Assembly (NCBI RefSeq): GCF_006088715.1
Contig: NZ_CP030771.1
Location: 2,480,001-2,544,000, forward strand
DNA from: Streptomyces sp. YIM 121038
GTDB lineage: Bacteria > Actinomycetota > Actinomycetes > Streptomycetales > Streptomycetaceae
Direction: 5' to 3'
Length of the DNA: 64,000 nucleotides
Part shown: piece after piece, positions 54,817-64,000 of the stretch
How positions within the stretch are numbered: the first letter of the stretch is position 1
Layout of the letters: each line of letters begins with the position of its first letter
Position numbers and translations under genes: made by a program
The notes under the pieces: model-generated
Database searches by the model: none
Seen by the model: the letters and a program-made list of their open reading frames with translations, nothing else
Told to the model about the DNA's origin: nothing

Positions 54817-55190
54817 CCGTGCCTCCTCATGGGAAGTGCGCTCTGGACTTCTCATGATCACCCCTACCGGGCGTCCTGGCCACCCATTCGGCAAGGTCCG
54901 TGTGACTTGATTCGCAGTACGGAAGCGGGCCGACACGAGCGGAATTAACGATTCCGCACGCTTCTCTCCATACCTCCGAATGGGTTCCGCGAGGAAGGGG
55001 CAGGTCAGGGGCGTGCCGGGAGAACAGGGGCGCACGGGCCGCGCGCGGTGCCGAAATGCGTGTATCGCACATCTCGGTATGAGGACGTCTCACACAGATG
55101 AAGGATCACGGATCGGCCGAATGATCCATACGGAGTGGATCAGTGATTCGATCACGCCCCCGGGGCCACCTGGGGCGGTGCACGTCAAGA
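54817..55190. other. Intergenic region, no gene seen
   Basis: About 370 bases upstream of the small HTH gene. It contains the imperfect palindrome GGAATTAACGATTCC (54939-54953) and GATCC-rich repeats near 55105-55150. No supported coding frame. Confidence 0.5.
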
Positions 55191-55221
55191 GGGCCCTCGC
55201 CGGGTGTGCCGGCCAGGGCCC
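55191..55221. terminator. ABC-F terminator
   Basis: GGGCCCT / AGGGCCC with inner CCGG/CCGG around GTGTG. Confidence 0.65.
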
Positions 55222-55230
55222 CGACGTGGG

Positions 55231-56829
55231 TCAGGCGAGGGCGACCAGGTCCGCGTAGTCCGCGCCCCACAGGTCCTCGACGCCGTCCGGGAGCAGGATG
55301 ATCCGCTCCGGCTGGAGCGCCTCGACGGCGCCCTCGTCGTGCGTGACCAGGACGACGGCGCCCTTGTAGGTGCGCAGCGCGCCGAGGATCTCCTCGCGGC
55401 TGGCCGGGTCGAGGTTGTTGGTGGGCTCGTCGAGCAGGAGCACGTTCGCGGACGAGACGACCAGGGTCGCGAGCGCGAGGCGGGTCTTCTCGCCGCCGGA
55501 CAGGACGCCCGCGGGCTTGTCGACGTCGTCTCCGGAGAAGAGGAACGAGCCGAGCGTCTTGCGCACCTCGACGAGGTCGAGGTCGGGGGCGGCCGAGCGC
55601 ATGTTCTCCAGGACCGTGCGGTCGGGGTCCAGGGTCTCGTGCTCCTGGGCGTAGTACCCGAGCTTGAGGCCGTGGCCCTCCCTGACCTCGCCGGTGTCGG
55701 GCTTCTCGACGCCGCCGAGGAGGCGCAGGAGGGTGGTCTTGCCCGCGCCGTTGAGCCCGAGGATGACGACCCTGGAGCCCTTGTCGATGGCGAGGTCGAC
55801 GTCCGTGAAGATCTCCAGGGAGCCGTACGACTTCGACAGGCCCTCGGCGGTGAGCGGGGTCTTGCCGCACGGCGAGGGCTCGGGGAAGCGCAGCTTGGCG
55901 ACCTTGTCGGACTGGCGCACCTCCTCCAGACCGGCGAGGAGCTTGTCGGCGCGGCGCGCCATGTTCTGCGCGGCGACGGTCTTGGTGGCCTTGGCGCGCA
56001 TCTTGTCGGCCTGCGAGTGCAGGGCCGCGGCCTTCTTCTCGGCGTTCTGCCGCTCGCGCTTGCGGCGCTTCTCGTCGGACTCGCGCTGCTGCTGGTAGAG
56101 CTTCCAGCCCATGTTGTAGACGTCGATCGTGGAGCGGTTGGCGTCCAGGTAGAAGACCTTGTTGACGACCGTCTCGACGAGGTCGACGTCGTGGGAGATG
56201 ACGATGAAGCCGCCGCGGTACGTCTTCAGGTAGTCGCGGAGCCAGACGATCGAGTCGGCGTCCAGGTGGTTCGTCGGCTCGTCGAGGAGCAGGGTGTCCG
56301 CGTCCGAGAACAGGATCCGGGCCAGCTCGATGCGGCGGCGCTGACCGCCGGAGAGCGTGTGCAGGGGCTGGCCGAGCACGCGGTCGGGGAGGTTGAGCGC
56401 GGCGGCGATGGTGGCGGCCTCGGCCTCGGCTGCGTATCCGCCCTTGGTGAGGAACTCCGTCTCCTGGCGCTCGTACTGCTTCATGGCCTTCTCGCGCGTG
56501 GAGCCCTTGCCGTTGGCGATGCGCTCCTCGTTCTCCCGCATCTTGCGCAGCAGGAGGTCGAGGCCGCGGGCGGACAGGACGCGGTCGCGGGCGAGCACGT
56601 CGAGGTCGCCGGTGCGGGGGTCCTGCGGGAGGTAGCCCACCTCGCCGGAGCGGGTGATGGTGCCCCCGGCCGGGGAGCCCTCACCGGCGAGGCACTTGGT
56701 GAGCGTGGTCTTGCCCGCGCCGTTGCGGCCGACGAGACCGACGCGGTCGCCCTTGGCGATACGGAACGTCGCGTTCTCGATGAGGATGCGGGCACCGGCA
56801 CGCAATTCGATACCGGAGGCGGTGATCAC
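55231..56829 (-). CDS. ABC-F family ATPase
   Basis: 532 aa, GTG at 56829 with AGGAG seven bases upstream. First ABC domain: VGLVGRNGAGKTTLTKCLAG, HTLSGGQRRRIELARILFSD, LLLDEPTNHLDADSIVWLRD. Linker with charged helices (DEKRRKRERQNAEKKAAALH). Second domain: ILGLNGAGKTTLLRLLGGVE, VLSGGEKTRLALATLVVSSA, LLLDEPTNNLDPASREEILG. No membrane segments. ABC-F proteins act on the ribosome exit site in translation or antibiotic protection. Confidence 0.93.
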   Translation of the reverse strand: MITASGIELRAGARILIENATFRIAKGDRVGLVGRNGAGKTTLTKCLAGEGSPAGGTITRSGEVGYLPQDPRTGDLDVLARDRVLSARGLDLLLRKMRENEERIANGKGSTREKAMKQYERQETEFLTKGGYAAEAEAATIAAALNLPDRVLGQPLHTLSGGQRRRIELARILFSDADTLLLDEPTNHLDADSIVWLRDYLKTYRGGFIVISHDVDLVETVVNKVFYLDANRSTIDVYNMGWKLYQQQRESDEKRRKRERQNAEKKAAALHSQADKMRAKATKTVAAQNMARRADKLLAGLEEVRQSDKVAKLRFPEPSPCGKTPLTAEGLSKSYGSLEIFTDVDLAIDKGSRVVILGLNGAGKTTLLRLLGGVEKPDTGEVREGHGLKLGYYAQEHETLDPDRTVLENMRSAAPDLDLVEVRKTLGSFLFSGDDVDKPAGVLSGGEKTRLALATLVVSSANVLLLDEPTNNLDPASREEILGALRTYKGAVVLVTHDEGAVEALQPERIILLPDGVEDLWGADYADLVALA

Positions 56830-57205
56830 GGTCAGACTCCTGGGCGGGTAAGGACGGCGGAAGCGGGCGAAAAGGTGCAAGGCGACATGCGCGCGCGGGG
56901 CGCGCCGCTGAGCCGTCTAATGCAGGAGGAGAATGGCCATGAGGCAATTCTACCGGGGGCGTGCAACCGGTTTTCCGCCGCGCCCGCGCGGCCCGGTGTC
57001 CGGCGGGGTGCGGCGGGCACGGCCCGGCCGGGGCCTCCTCCGACGGCGCCGCGCGGCCGCGGCGGCCCTGCCGGTACGGGCCCCGTCGCCCGTTCGGCCC
57101 TCCGTCCGGCGCCGGGACGCGGGCGGCGTACCAGGATGAAGTGGCCGGATCCGGCGCGGGGCGGCGTCACGCCGTCCCGGACGCGAGGCAGAGGCTGGTG
57201 CGCCC
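56830..57205. other. Leader of ABC-F and promoter region of the peptidase gene
   Basis: About 375 bases. On the minus strand a short frame ATG...TAG at 56940-56917 encodes MAILLLH, about 90 bases ahead of the ABC-F start, followed by a GC palindrome (GGCGCGCC / GCGCGCGC region). No other gene is supported. Confidence 0.4.
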
Positions 57206-58096
57206 ATGCAGTTCGACGACGACGCGAACCTCGACACCTCCGAGGTGAAGGACGTCCGCGGCAGCCGCATCCCGGGCGGCCGGGCGACCGTCGGCGGCGG
57301 CATCGCCGGGCTCGTCGCGCTGTTCCTCGGCCTGTTCTTCGGCGTCGGTCCCGAGCAGCTCGGCCTGAGCGACTCCGGTGACGAGCCCGCCGTCTCGTCC
57401 TCGTCGCTCGCACAGGTCCAGCAGAGCTGCCGCACCGGCAAGGACGCCAACGCCCGCGAGGACTGCCGGATCGTCGCCGTGGTCAACAGCGTCCAGGACT
57501 ACTGGCGCCAGGAGTTCCCGCGCCGCCAGGGGCAGTACGCGCCCGCGCGGACCGTGTTCTTCACCGGGCGCGTGGGCACCGCGTGCGGCGCCGCGTCCTC
57601 GGCGGTCGGCCCGTTCTACTGCCCCGGCGACCGGCAGGTCTATCTGGACCTGGGGTTCTTCGACGAGCTGCGGACCAAGTTCGGCTCCAGCGGCGGCCCG
57701 TTCGCGCAGGCGTACGTCGTGGCGCACGAGTACGGGCACCACGTGCAGAACCTGATGGGCACCCTCGGCCGCTCCCAGGACGGGCGGACCGGCGCGGACA
57801 GCAACGCCGTGCGGGTCGAGCTGCAGGCCGACTGCTACGCCGGGGTGTGGGCGCACAACGCCACGCGGACGCCCGACGAGTCGACGGGCAGGCCGCTGAT
57901 CACCCGGCTCACGGACGACGACATCCGGGACGGCCTGGACGCGGCGGCCGCCGTCGGCGACGACCGGATCCAGGAGCGCTACCAGGGCCGGGTCACCCCC
58001 GAGTCCTGGACGCACGGCTCGGCGAAACAGCGCCAGCAGTGGTTCTACCAGGGCTATCGCACGGGTGACATGGCGCAGTGCAACACCTTCCGCTGA
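57206..58096 (+). CDS. Neutral zinc metallopeptidase (YpfJ family)
   Basis: 296 aa, ATG at 57206. N-terminal [20 protein letters not shown] and one membrane helix ([20 protein letters not shown]). Peptidase domain: [37 protein letters not shown] with zinc motif HEYGH at residues 174-178, and [17 protein letters not shown] with the third ligand. Membrane-anchored, extracellular active site predicted. Confidence 0.92.
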   Translation: MQFDDDANLDTSEVKDVRGSRIPGGRATVGGGIAGLVALFLGLFFGVGPEQLGLSDSGDEPAVSSSSLAQVQQSCRTGKDANAREDCRIVAVVNSVQDYWRQEFPRRQGQYAPARTVFFTGRVGTACGAASSAVGPFYCPGDRQVYLDLGFFDELRTKFGSSGGPFAQAYVVAHEYGHHVQNLMGTLGRSQDGRTGADSNAVRVELQADCYAGVWAHNATRTPDESTGRPLITRLTDDDIRDGLDAAAAVGDDRIQERYQGRVTPESWTHGSAKQRQQWFYQGYRTGDMAQCNTFR

Positions 58097-58123
58097 GCGG
58101 CCCGGGGGCGTTGTCGGACCCGG

Positions 58124-58324
58124 GTGCCATGCTGGGGGACACGTCACGCGTTCTACGTCGTCGTGGACGACGTGGACGCCCATCACCAGCACGCCCTGGA
58201 GCACGGCGCGGACATCCTGACGCCCCCGACGGACCAGGACTACGGCTCGCGGGACTACCTGGCCCGCGACGCCGAGGGCAACGTCTGGAGCTTCGGTACG
58301 TACGCCCCCGAGATAGGCGGCTGA
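58124..58324 (+). pseudogene. VOC/glyoxalase-domain remnant
   Basis: Only the C-terminal half remains: FYVVVDDVDAHHQHALEHGA, QDYGSRDYLARDAEGNVWSF, GTYAPEI. The N-terminal beta-alpha-beta unit is missing and no ribosome site precedes it. Confidence 0.65.
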
Positions 58325-58361
58325 CCGGCCCCGCACGGGACCGGTCGGGGCCGGACCGGTG

Positions 58362-59867
58362 TCACACTCCCCCGGTGTGCACCTGGAACGCGGCGCGGCG
58401 CACGGCCTTCGCGAGGGCCGGGTCCGGGTGGGCCGCGGCGAGCGCGACGAGGACCTGCACGGTGCGCGGGTGGCCGACGGTGCGCACCTCGTCGAGCAGC
58501 GCGGGCACGGTGGGCTGCGGCGCGGACTCCAGGTGGCGCACGAGGAGCTCGGCCTCGCCGTGGTCGGCGACGGCGGCCGCCGTGTCGACCCACAGCCAGG
58601 TGGACTCCTCGCGGGTGAGCACCAGGTGGACGTCCTCGGGGTCAGTGCCCTCGTGCTCGGCGAGCCACAGCAGGGCGTAGGGCCGCAGCGAGGCCACGTC
58701 GACGACGGCGCGCACGTCGGGCTCGGCCGGGGCGCCGACCACGCGCAGCGCCTCGAAGGCGAGCCCCCGGAGCAGGGCGTCCTCGCCCCGGGCGGCGTCG
58801 AGGAGCTCGGTGACGGCGCTGCCCGCGTCCCGGGCGGCGAGCCAGGCGCGGTACTCGGCGCGGGCCGCGTTCGGCCGCAGCCGGGCGCAGCCGCGGAGCA
58901 TGTCCTCGGCGGACTGCTCGATGTTGCCCGCCGGGCTCTGCGCGGCCACGCAGATCTGCTCCAGCTTGACCCACACCGCCCAGCTGCCCAGCGGGGTGAG
59001 CGTGGCCTGGCCGTCCGCGCAGGTCAGCGCGTCGACGGCGGCCAGGGCGCGCAGGGCCCAGTCGAGCAGCTCGGCCAGCGGGACGTCGTCGCCATGGGCG
59101 GTGCCCGGGTCGCCCCCGGTGCGCCGGGGCTCCTCCTGGGGGCCGTAGGGGATCTCGCAGCGCTCCGTGCGCAGCTCGCGGACGCGCTGGTCGAGGAGGT
59201 CGAGGAGCTGCGGCACGGGCACGGGGCCCGCGGAGAGCTGGAGGAAGGAGAGCAGCTGGGGAACGGCCTCGACGGTCTCCGCGACGGTGGCGGGCGGCAG
59301 TTCGGCCGGTGCCGGGTGGACGAGCGACCAGGCGTCGAAGAGGGCGACCCAGCCGCGCAGCACGGCCGCGTCGTCCCGGTCCCAGGCGCGCAGCCGCCAG
59401 CCGGGGCGGGCGGCGGTGCCGTGCACCTCGACGAGGCCGGCGAGGCGGGCGGCGTCCCAGTCCGCGCGCAGCTGGTGGACCGTCACGTCCAGGGCGGCCG
59501 CGGCCCGTTCGGCCGCGGCGTCGGACAGGGCGCCGGCGGCGCAGGGCGTGGCCGTGGCCGCGGCGGGGCGGTCGGCGGCGCTGAGGCGGGCCGTGCCGGG
59601 CGCGGGGCGCAGGGCGTTCTCGGCCCAGCGGGCGGCGCGGACGGCGCCCGCGAGGCCCGCGCGGGCCATGCGGGCCAGTTCGGCGGGCGCGGGGGTGCCC
59701 TCGGGGGGCACGGGCGCCGGGCGACGCGCTCGGCGCTGGGTCACCGCGCCGGGGCCGCCGAGGGGACCGCGGCCTTGACCACGCTCCGCCTCCGCTCGCC
59801 TTTCGGCCCGGGGCGACGGGGGGCGGACGAGGTGGAGCCGGGAGTCGCGCGGAATACGGGACGTCAC
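58362..59867 (-). CDS. Large Ala-rich hypothetical protein
   Basis: 501 aa from GTG at 59867 with AGGAAG upstream; the open frame extends to 60038. Helical throughout (LLDLLDQRVRELRTERCEIP, RVVGAPAEPDVRAVVDVASL, HRLESAPQPTVPALLDEV-like repeats near the end), suggesting HEAT-type repeats at the C terminus. No enzyme motif. Common type of uncharacterised Streptomyces protein. Confidence 0.65.
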   Translation of the reverse strand: MTSRIPRDSRLHLVRPPSPRAERRAEAERGQGRGPLGGPGAVTQRRARRPAPVPPEGTPAPAELARMARAGLAGAVRAARWAENALRPAPGTARLSAADRPAAATATPCAAGALSDAAAERAAAALDVTVHQLRADWDAARLAGLVEVHGTAARPGWRLRAWDRDDAAVLRGWVALFDAWSLVHPAPAELPPATVAETVEAVPQLLSFLQLSAGPVPVPQLLDLLDQRVRELRTERCEIPYGPQEEPRRTGGDPGTAHGDDVPLAELLDWALRALAAVDALTCADGQATLTPLGSWAVWVKLEQICVAAQSPAGNIEQSAEDMLRGCARLRPNAARAEYRAWLAARDAGSAVTELLDAARGEDALLRGLAFEALRVVGAPAEPDVRAVVDVASLRPYALLWLAEHEGTDPEDVHLVLTREESTWLWVDTAAAVADHGEAELLVRHLESAPQPTVPALLDEVRTVGHPRTVQVLVALAAAHPDPALAKAVRRAAFQVHTGGV

Positions 59868-59955
59868 AGGAGCAGTCTTCCTGTTGACGGTCCGAAAACC
59901 CAAACGGAATCCCGGATGAGCGCCGCGAGGACAGTGGCCGCGCGGTACGGGAGAT

Positions 59956-61083
59956 TCACATGAGGGGGGTGAGGAAGCGGCGCAGCGCCTCTTCGTAGCG
60001 GGCGGGGTCGGCGTTCCACATGGCTCCGTGGGGCGCATCCGGAACCGTGTGCAGGGTCACGAGGTCGGGGCGCGCCGCGGCCAGGCTCCGGGACAGGTCC
60101 CAGGGGGCGACGGTGTCGCCGGGGCCGTGCGCGAGAAGCGTGGGCACCCGCAGCGCGCCGGGGTCCGCGCTCTTCACGACGCGGTCGCCGCGCAGTCCGG
60201 TGCGGCCCTGCGCGGCGCGCACGGCGAGCGGCAGGAGCGGGGCGGGGATGCCGCGCGCGGTGGCGAGGGCCCGCAGCGTGACCTCCCAGTCGAGCACCGG
60301 CGAGTCCAGGACGAGCCCCGCCACGCGATCGCGCAGCGCGGAGTGCGCGGCGGCGTGCAGGGCCATGGCGGCGCCGGTGGACCAGCCGTGCAGGACGACG
60401 CTCCGGGCGCCGTAGCGCACGGCGTAGCGGATGGCGGCGTCGAGGTCGCGCCACTCGGTCTCGCCGAGGTGGCCGAGGCCGTCCGTGGCGCGCGGGGCGC
60501 CCGGGTCGCCGCGGTAGCCCAGGCCGAGGACCGGAAGGCGCTGCGCGCGCAGGAAGTCCAGGACGACCATGGGGTGCGCGCGGGTGGTGCCGAGGCCGTG
60601 CACGGCGATGACCCAGGTGTCGCGGGTGCCGGGCACGAACCACGCGGGCAGCGCGCCGAGTTCTCCGGGGATCTCCACGTCGGCGTGGTCGATGCCGAGG
60701 GCGGAGCGGGGGTCGCCGAGGTGGACCTGCGGGGTGAGCCAGACCTTGGCGCCGGGCTCCAGGGTGCCGTGGGTGACCCGTTCCAGGCGGCGTACGACGG
60801 TGTCGGCCGGATGGGGGGCCGTCTCGACGACCGGGCCGACGACGGCGTGGCAGTCGGGGCCCGTCAGGCCGTAGACGCCGGGGCGCAGGGACGCCAGGGA
60901 GCGGGTCAGGGCGACCTGGCCCGCCGCGGTGGCGTGCACGGTCAGGCGCCGCTCCGTGGGCAGGGGGCGGTCCGCCGGGGTCTTGAGGGCGGCGTCGCTG
61001 GCGTAGCGGCCCGCCGCGATCGCCGTCAGGGCGGCCGTGGTGGCGGCGGTTACGGCTGCGGCCGTTGCTTTGGCTGGGCGCAC
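59956..61083 (-). CDS. Alpha/beta hydrolase with N-terminal membrane helix
   Basis: 375 aa, GTG at 61083. N-terminal Ala-rich segment (AAAVTAATTAALTAIAAGRY) may be a signal or anchor. Hydrolase core: TWVIAVHGLGTTRAHPMVVL, VVLHGWSTGAAMALHAAAHS with nucleophile Ser in GWSTG, AGLVLDSPVLDW, LLAHGPGDTVAPWDL and HGAMWNADPARYEEALRRFL with Asp and His. Substrate unknown. Confidence 0.88.
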   Translation of the reverse strand: MRPAKATAAAVTAATTAALTAIAAGRYASDAALKTPADRPLPTERRLTVHATAAGQVALTRSLASLRPGVYGLTGPDCHAVVGPVVETAPHPADTVVRRLERVTHGTLEPGAKVWLTPQVHLGDPRSALGIDHADVEIPGELGALPAWFVPGTRDTWVIAVHGLGTTRAHPMVVLDFLRAQRLPVLGLGYRGDPGAPRATDGLGHLGETEWRDLDAAIRYAVRYGARSVVLHGWSTGAAMALHAAAHSALRDRVAGLVLDSPVLDWEVTLRALATARGIPAPLLPLAVRAAQGRTGLRGDRVVKSADPGALRVPTLLAHGPGDTVAPWDLSRSLAAARPDLVTLHTVPDAPHGAMWNADPARYEEALRRFLTPLM

Positions 61084-61211
61084 GGGTCCAGTGTCTGCGG
61101 GGGTGGGCGGTGCGGCCAGTGGGCGTGGCCCTCACGGGTGCGCCCCCGGGCTCGCCCCGGTTCCTCCCCCGGCACCGGGGTGCCGGTGCGTCGGCGCTGC
61201 GCGCCTCGTCG

Positions 61212-61937
61212 TCAAGCGCCGGACGGGCCCCCCTCGCGCTGTCCGTAGGTGCTCAGTTTCCGGCCCGCCTCGCTCACCTGGTCAGGGGACAGGAGGGACG
61301 GCGTGAGGCCCGGCACCGAACGGGCCGTCAGCCACACGTGGCACATCCACTCCAGCTGGGCCGTGCGGTCGTAGGCCTGGGTGAGGGTGTCTCCGTAGGC
61401 GACCGTGCCGTGGTTCTGCAGGAGGCAGGCCGTGCGGTCGCGCAGGGCGTGGAGCATGTGCGCGGCCAGCTCGTCGGTGCCGTAGAGGGCGTAGGGGGCG
61501 ACGCGGACCGGGCCGCCGAGGGCGCCGGTCATGTAGTGGACGGCCGGGAGCTCGGGGACGAGCGTGGAGACGGCGGTGGCGTGGACGGCGTGGGTGTGGA
61601 CGACGGCGCCCGCACCGGTGGCGCGGTAGATCTCCAGGTGCATGGGCAGCTCGCTGGTGGGGCTCAGCGTGCCGAAGAGCCGCTTGCCGTCCAGGTCGAC
61701 GCCGACCGCGTCGGCCGGGCCGAGGGCGTCGTAGGCGACACCGCTCGGCGTGACGAGGACGGTGTCCCCGACGCGTACGGAGACGTTGCCCGAGGTGCCC
61801 ACGACGAGGCCTTCGGACACCGTCCTGCGCGCGGTCGCCACCAGCTCGTCCCAGGCACGGGCGACCTCCTCCCGCGCCGCGCCGCCCGCCGTGCCCCGCC
61901 CCTGCTCCTGTCGCTGCTCCTGTCGCTGCTCAGTCAT
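61212..61937 (-). CDS. Class II aldolase (fuculose-phosphate aldolase family)
   Basis: 241 aa, ATG at 61937. VSEGLVVGTSGNVSVRVGDT, VTPSGVAYDALGPADAVGVD, TSELPMHLEIYRA with catalytic Glu, VVHTHAVHATAVSTLVPELP with zinc His residues and LLQNHGTVAYGDTLTQAYDR with the third. N-terminal Glu/Gln tail. Cleaves or forms C-C bonds of sugar phosphates; exact substrate unknown. Confidence 0.9.
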   Translation of the reverse strand: MTEQRQEQRQEQGRGTAGGAAREEVARAWDELVATARRTVSEGLVVGTSGNVSVRVGDTVLVTPSGVAYDALGPADAVGVDLDGKRLFGTLSPTSELPMHLEIYRATGAGAVVHTHAVHATAVSTLVPELPAVHYMTGALGGPVRVAPYALYGTDELAAHMLHALRDRTACLLQNHGTVAYGDTLTQAYDRTAQLEWMCHVWLTARSVPGLTPSLLSPDQVSEAGRKLSTYGQREGGPSGA

Positions 61938-62133
61938 GCCGCGATCCTGCCAGGCGGCGGCCGGGAAGGGACCGGTCCCGCAGCGGTCGCTCGTCCGCGA
62001 ACACCCCGGCCCATGCGCCTCTTTGAACCGGTTCACCCCGCTCGACACGCTTGGCTGACGATTGAACGTTCTTAGGTGAATCTTCCAGTAGCCTCTGGGT
62101 GATTTGTCACACACGTCGCCATCTGGGGGAAGA

Positions 62134-62871
62134 ATGGCCCGTGCTCACACACCGTCCCGCCGTCGCGCACACGCTCTCGCCGCATCCGTCGCGGCCCTGG
62201 CGATCGGCGGGACAGTGCTCACCGAAGTGCCGGCGTCGGCGGCGGGCGAGCCGCGGGGACACGACGTGTCCTCGCACCAGAAGAACGTCGACTGGCCGGG
62301 GGCGAAGGCCAAGGGCGCGCGCTTCGTCTATGTGAAGGCCACCGAGTCCCACACCTACCGCAATCCCTACTTCCGTCAGCAGTACGACGGCTCCCGCGCG
62401 GCCGGGCTCCTGCGCGGCGCGTACCACTTCGCCCTGCCGAACCGGTCGTCCGGCGCGACGCAGGCGGCGTACTTCCTGCGCAACGGCGGGCAGTGGACGG
62501 CCGACGGCTGGACGCTGCCGCCCGCCCTCGACATCGAGCACAATCCCTACGGGGACCGGAAGTGCTACGGCCTGAGCAAGGCCCGCATGGTCGCCTGGAT
62601 CAAGGCCTTCAGCGACGAGGTCAGGCGCCGCTCCGGCCGCACGCCCGTGATCTACACGACCACGAAGTGGTGGAACGACTGCACCGGCGCGAGCCGCGCC
62701 TTCGGCGGGCACCCGCTGTGGCTCGCCCGCTGGTCGGCCGCGCCCGAGCCGCTGCCGAGCGGCTGGTCGTCCTGGACCTTCTGGCAGTACGCCGACCGCG
62801 GCCCGCTGCCGGGTGACCAGAATCTCTTCGGCGGGTCGACGGCACAGCTCAAGCGGTTCGCGCGGGGCTGA
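62134..62871 (+). CDS. Secreted GH25 lysozyme
   Basis: 245 aa, ATG at 62134 with GGGGGAAG upstream. Signal peptide: HTPSRRRAHALAASVAALAI, ending VPASAA. GH25 fold: GHDVSSHQKNVDWPGAKAKG, RFVYVKATES, ALDIEHNPYG with the catalytic Asp/Glu pair, VIYTTTKWWNDC, SSWTFWQYADRGPLPGDQNL. Cleaves beta-1,4 bonds of peptidoglycan outside the cell. Confidence 0.92.
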   Translation: MARAHTPSRRRAHALAASVAALAIGGTVLTEVPASAAGEPRGHDVSSHQKNVDWPGAKAKGARFVYVKATESHTYRNPYFRQQYDGSRAAGLLRGAYHFALPNRSSGATQAAYFLRNGGQWTADGWTLPPALDIEHNPYGDRKCYGLSKARMVAWIKAFSDEVRRRSGRTPVIYTTTKWWNDCTGASRAFGGHPLWLARWSAAPEPLPSGWSSWTFWQYADRGPLPGDQNLFGGSTAQLKRFARG

Positions 62872-63016
62872 GCACGCCCCCTCCGGAAGCCCCTCGGACG
62901 GCCTAATTCCGGGCCCGCGCCGGGCCCTCGCCGCTCCTCCGGCGCGCCTGCCGGTGTATGCCGGAAGGACGTGGCGCGGCAGCTTCCCCGGGAGGGTCAC
63001 CACCAGGCCCTGTCCA

Positions 63017-63038
63017 GTTCACTTTCCGTTCACTCAGG
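63017..63038 (+). promoter_or_regulatory. PHO box (PhoP site)
   Basis: Two 11-base direct repeats GTTCACTTTCC and GTTCACTCAGG, the Streptomyces PhoP-binding unit, 48 bases ahead of the transporter ATG. Confidence 0.75.
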
Positions 63039-63085
63039 TTGCCTACGGTCCACGAGCCACTGACGTCCAACAGAAGCCTGGGTAA

Positions 63086-64000
<915 letters not shown>

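Noticed and set aside
58359..59963. Long rightward frame opposite the Ala-rich protein
   Set aside because: Antisense shadow in very GC-rich DNA; the leftward frame has the codon pattern and ribosome site.

Overview
The window looks like a Streptomyces chromosome carrying a large integrated element. Positions 1 to about 44.96 kb are foreign: a siphovirus-type actinophage prophage plus accessory genes. From about 45.0 kb to the right end the DNA is ordinary chromosome, with stronger G/C-ending codon use and core-type genes. The right junction is visible: a leftward 37-codon micro-gene starts at 44959, and from about 45011 a chromosomal Cys-rich zinc-binding gene is read without any start codon. 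The left end of the element and any integrase lie outside the window.

Prophage layout. (a) 1-2 kb, leftward: the 5' part of a RecA-fold helicase and a RecB/Cas4-like nuclease. (b) 1.7-3.7 kb: a switch-like locus with a 69-aa exported peptide, a divergent LuxR-type regulator and another HTH protein. (c) 4.1-25.3 kb, rightward late operon: HNH nuclease, three tRNAs (Val, Glu, Pro), small and large terminase (the large one frameshifted in its ATPase motif), portal, scaffold, capsid, connectors, tail tube, tail chaperones with a GGGAAAC -1 frameshift site, 1512-aa tape measure, distal tail proteins, amidase endolysin and a holin-like protein lacking any ATG/GTG/TTG start. Leftward cargo genes interrupt this operon. 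(d) 25.6-36.8 kb, leftward early cluster: about 30 small genes, many zinc-ribbon proteins, a phage Lsr2, a DUF3987-like ATPase and a 528-aa unknown. (e) 36.8-38.3 kb: a gene-free control region with two copies of an early-promoter-like motif (a third copy precedes the helicase), three GTGATGA-type dyads (a fourth covers the holin start) and a three-hairpin element. (f) 38.3-45 kb: a ParB-like gene, an IS110-family element with a probable bridge RNA, zinc-ribbon micro-genes, a degenerate Nudix protein, overlapping small ORFs and an XRE/DUF397 pair.

Chromosome, 45-64 kb: SURF1, a GH15 glycosidase, an SDR, a truncated alpha/beta hydrolase, an Asp23/AmaP envelope-stress cluster, an enoyl-CoA hydratase, a small HTH protein, an ABC-F ATPase, a zinc metallopeptidase, a VOC remnant, an alpha/beta hydrolase, a class II aldolase, a secreted GH25 lysozyme and a PiT phosphate transporter preceded by a PHO box.

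Together the genes show a structurally near-complete prophage with at least one inactivating lesion. Its regulatory DNA (peptide plus receptor-like regulator, early-promoter motif, operator-like dyads) is the part most likely to be undescribed. All coordinates were read by eye. Family names come from recognised motifs, not database searches.
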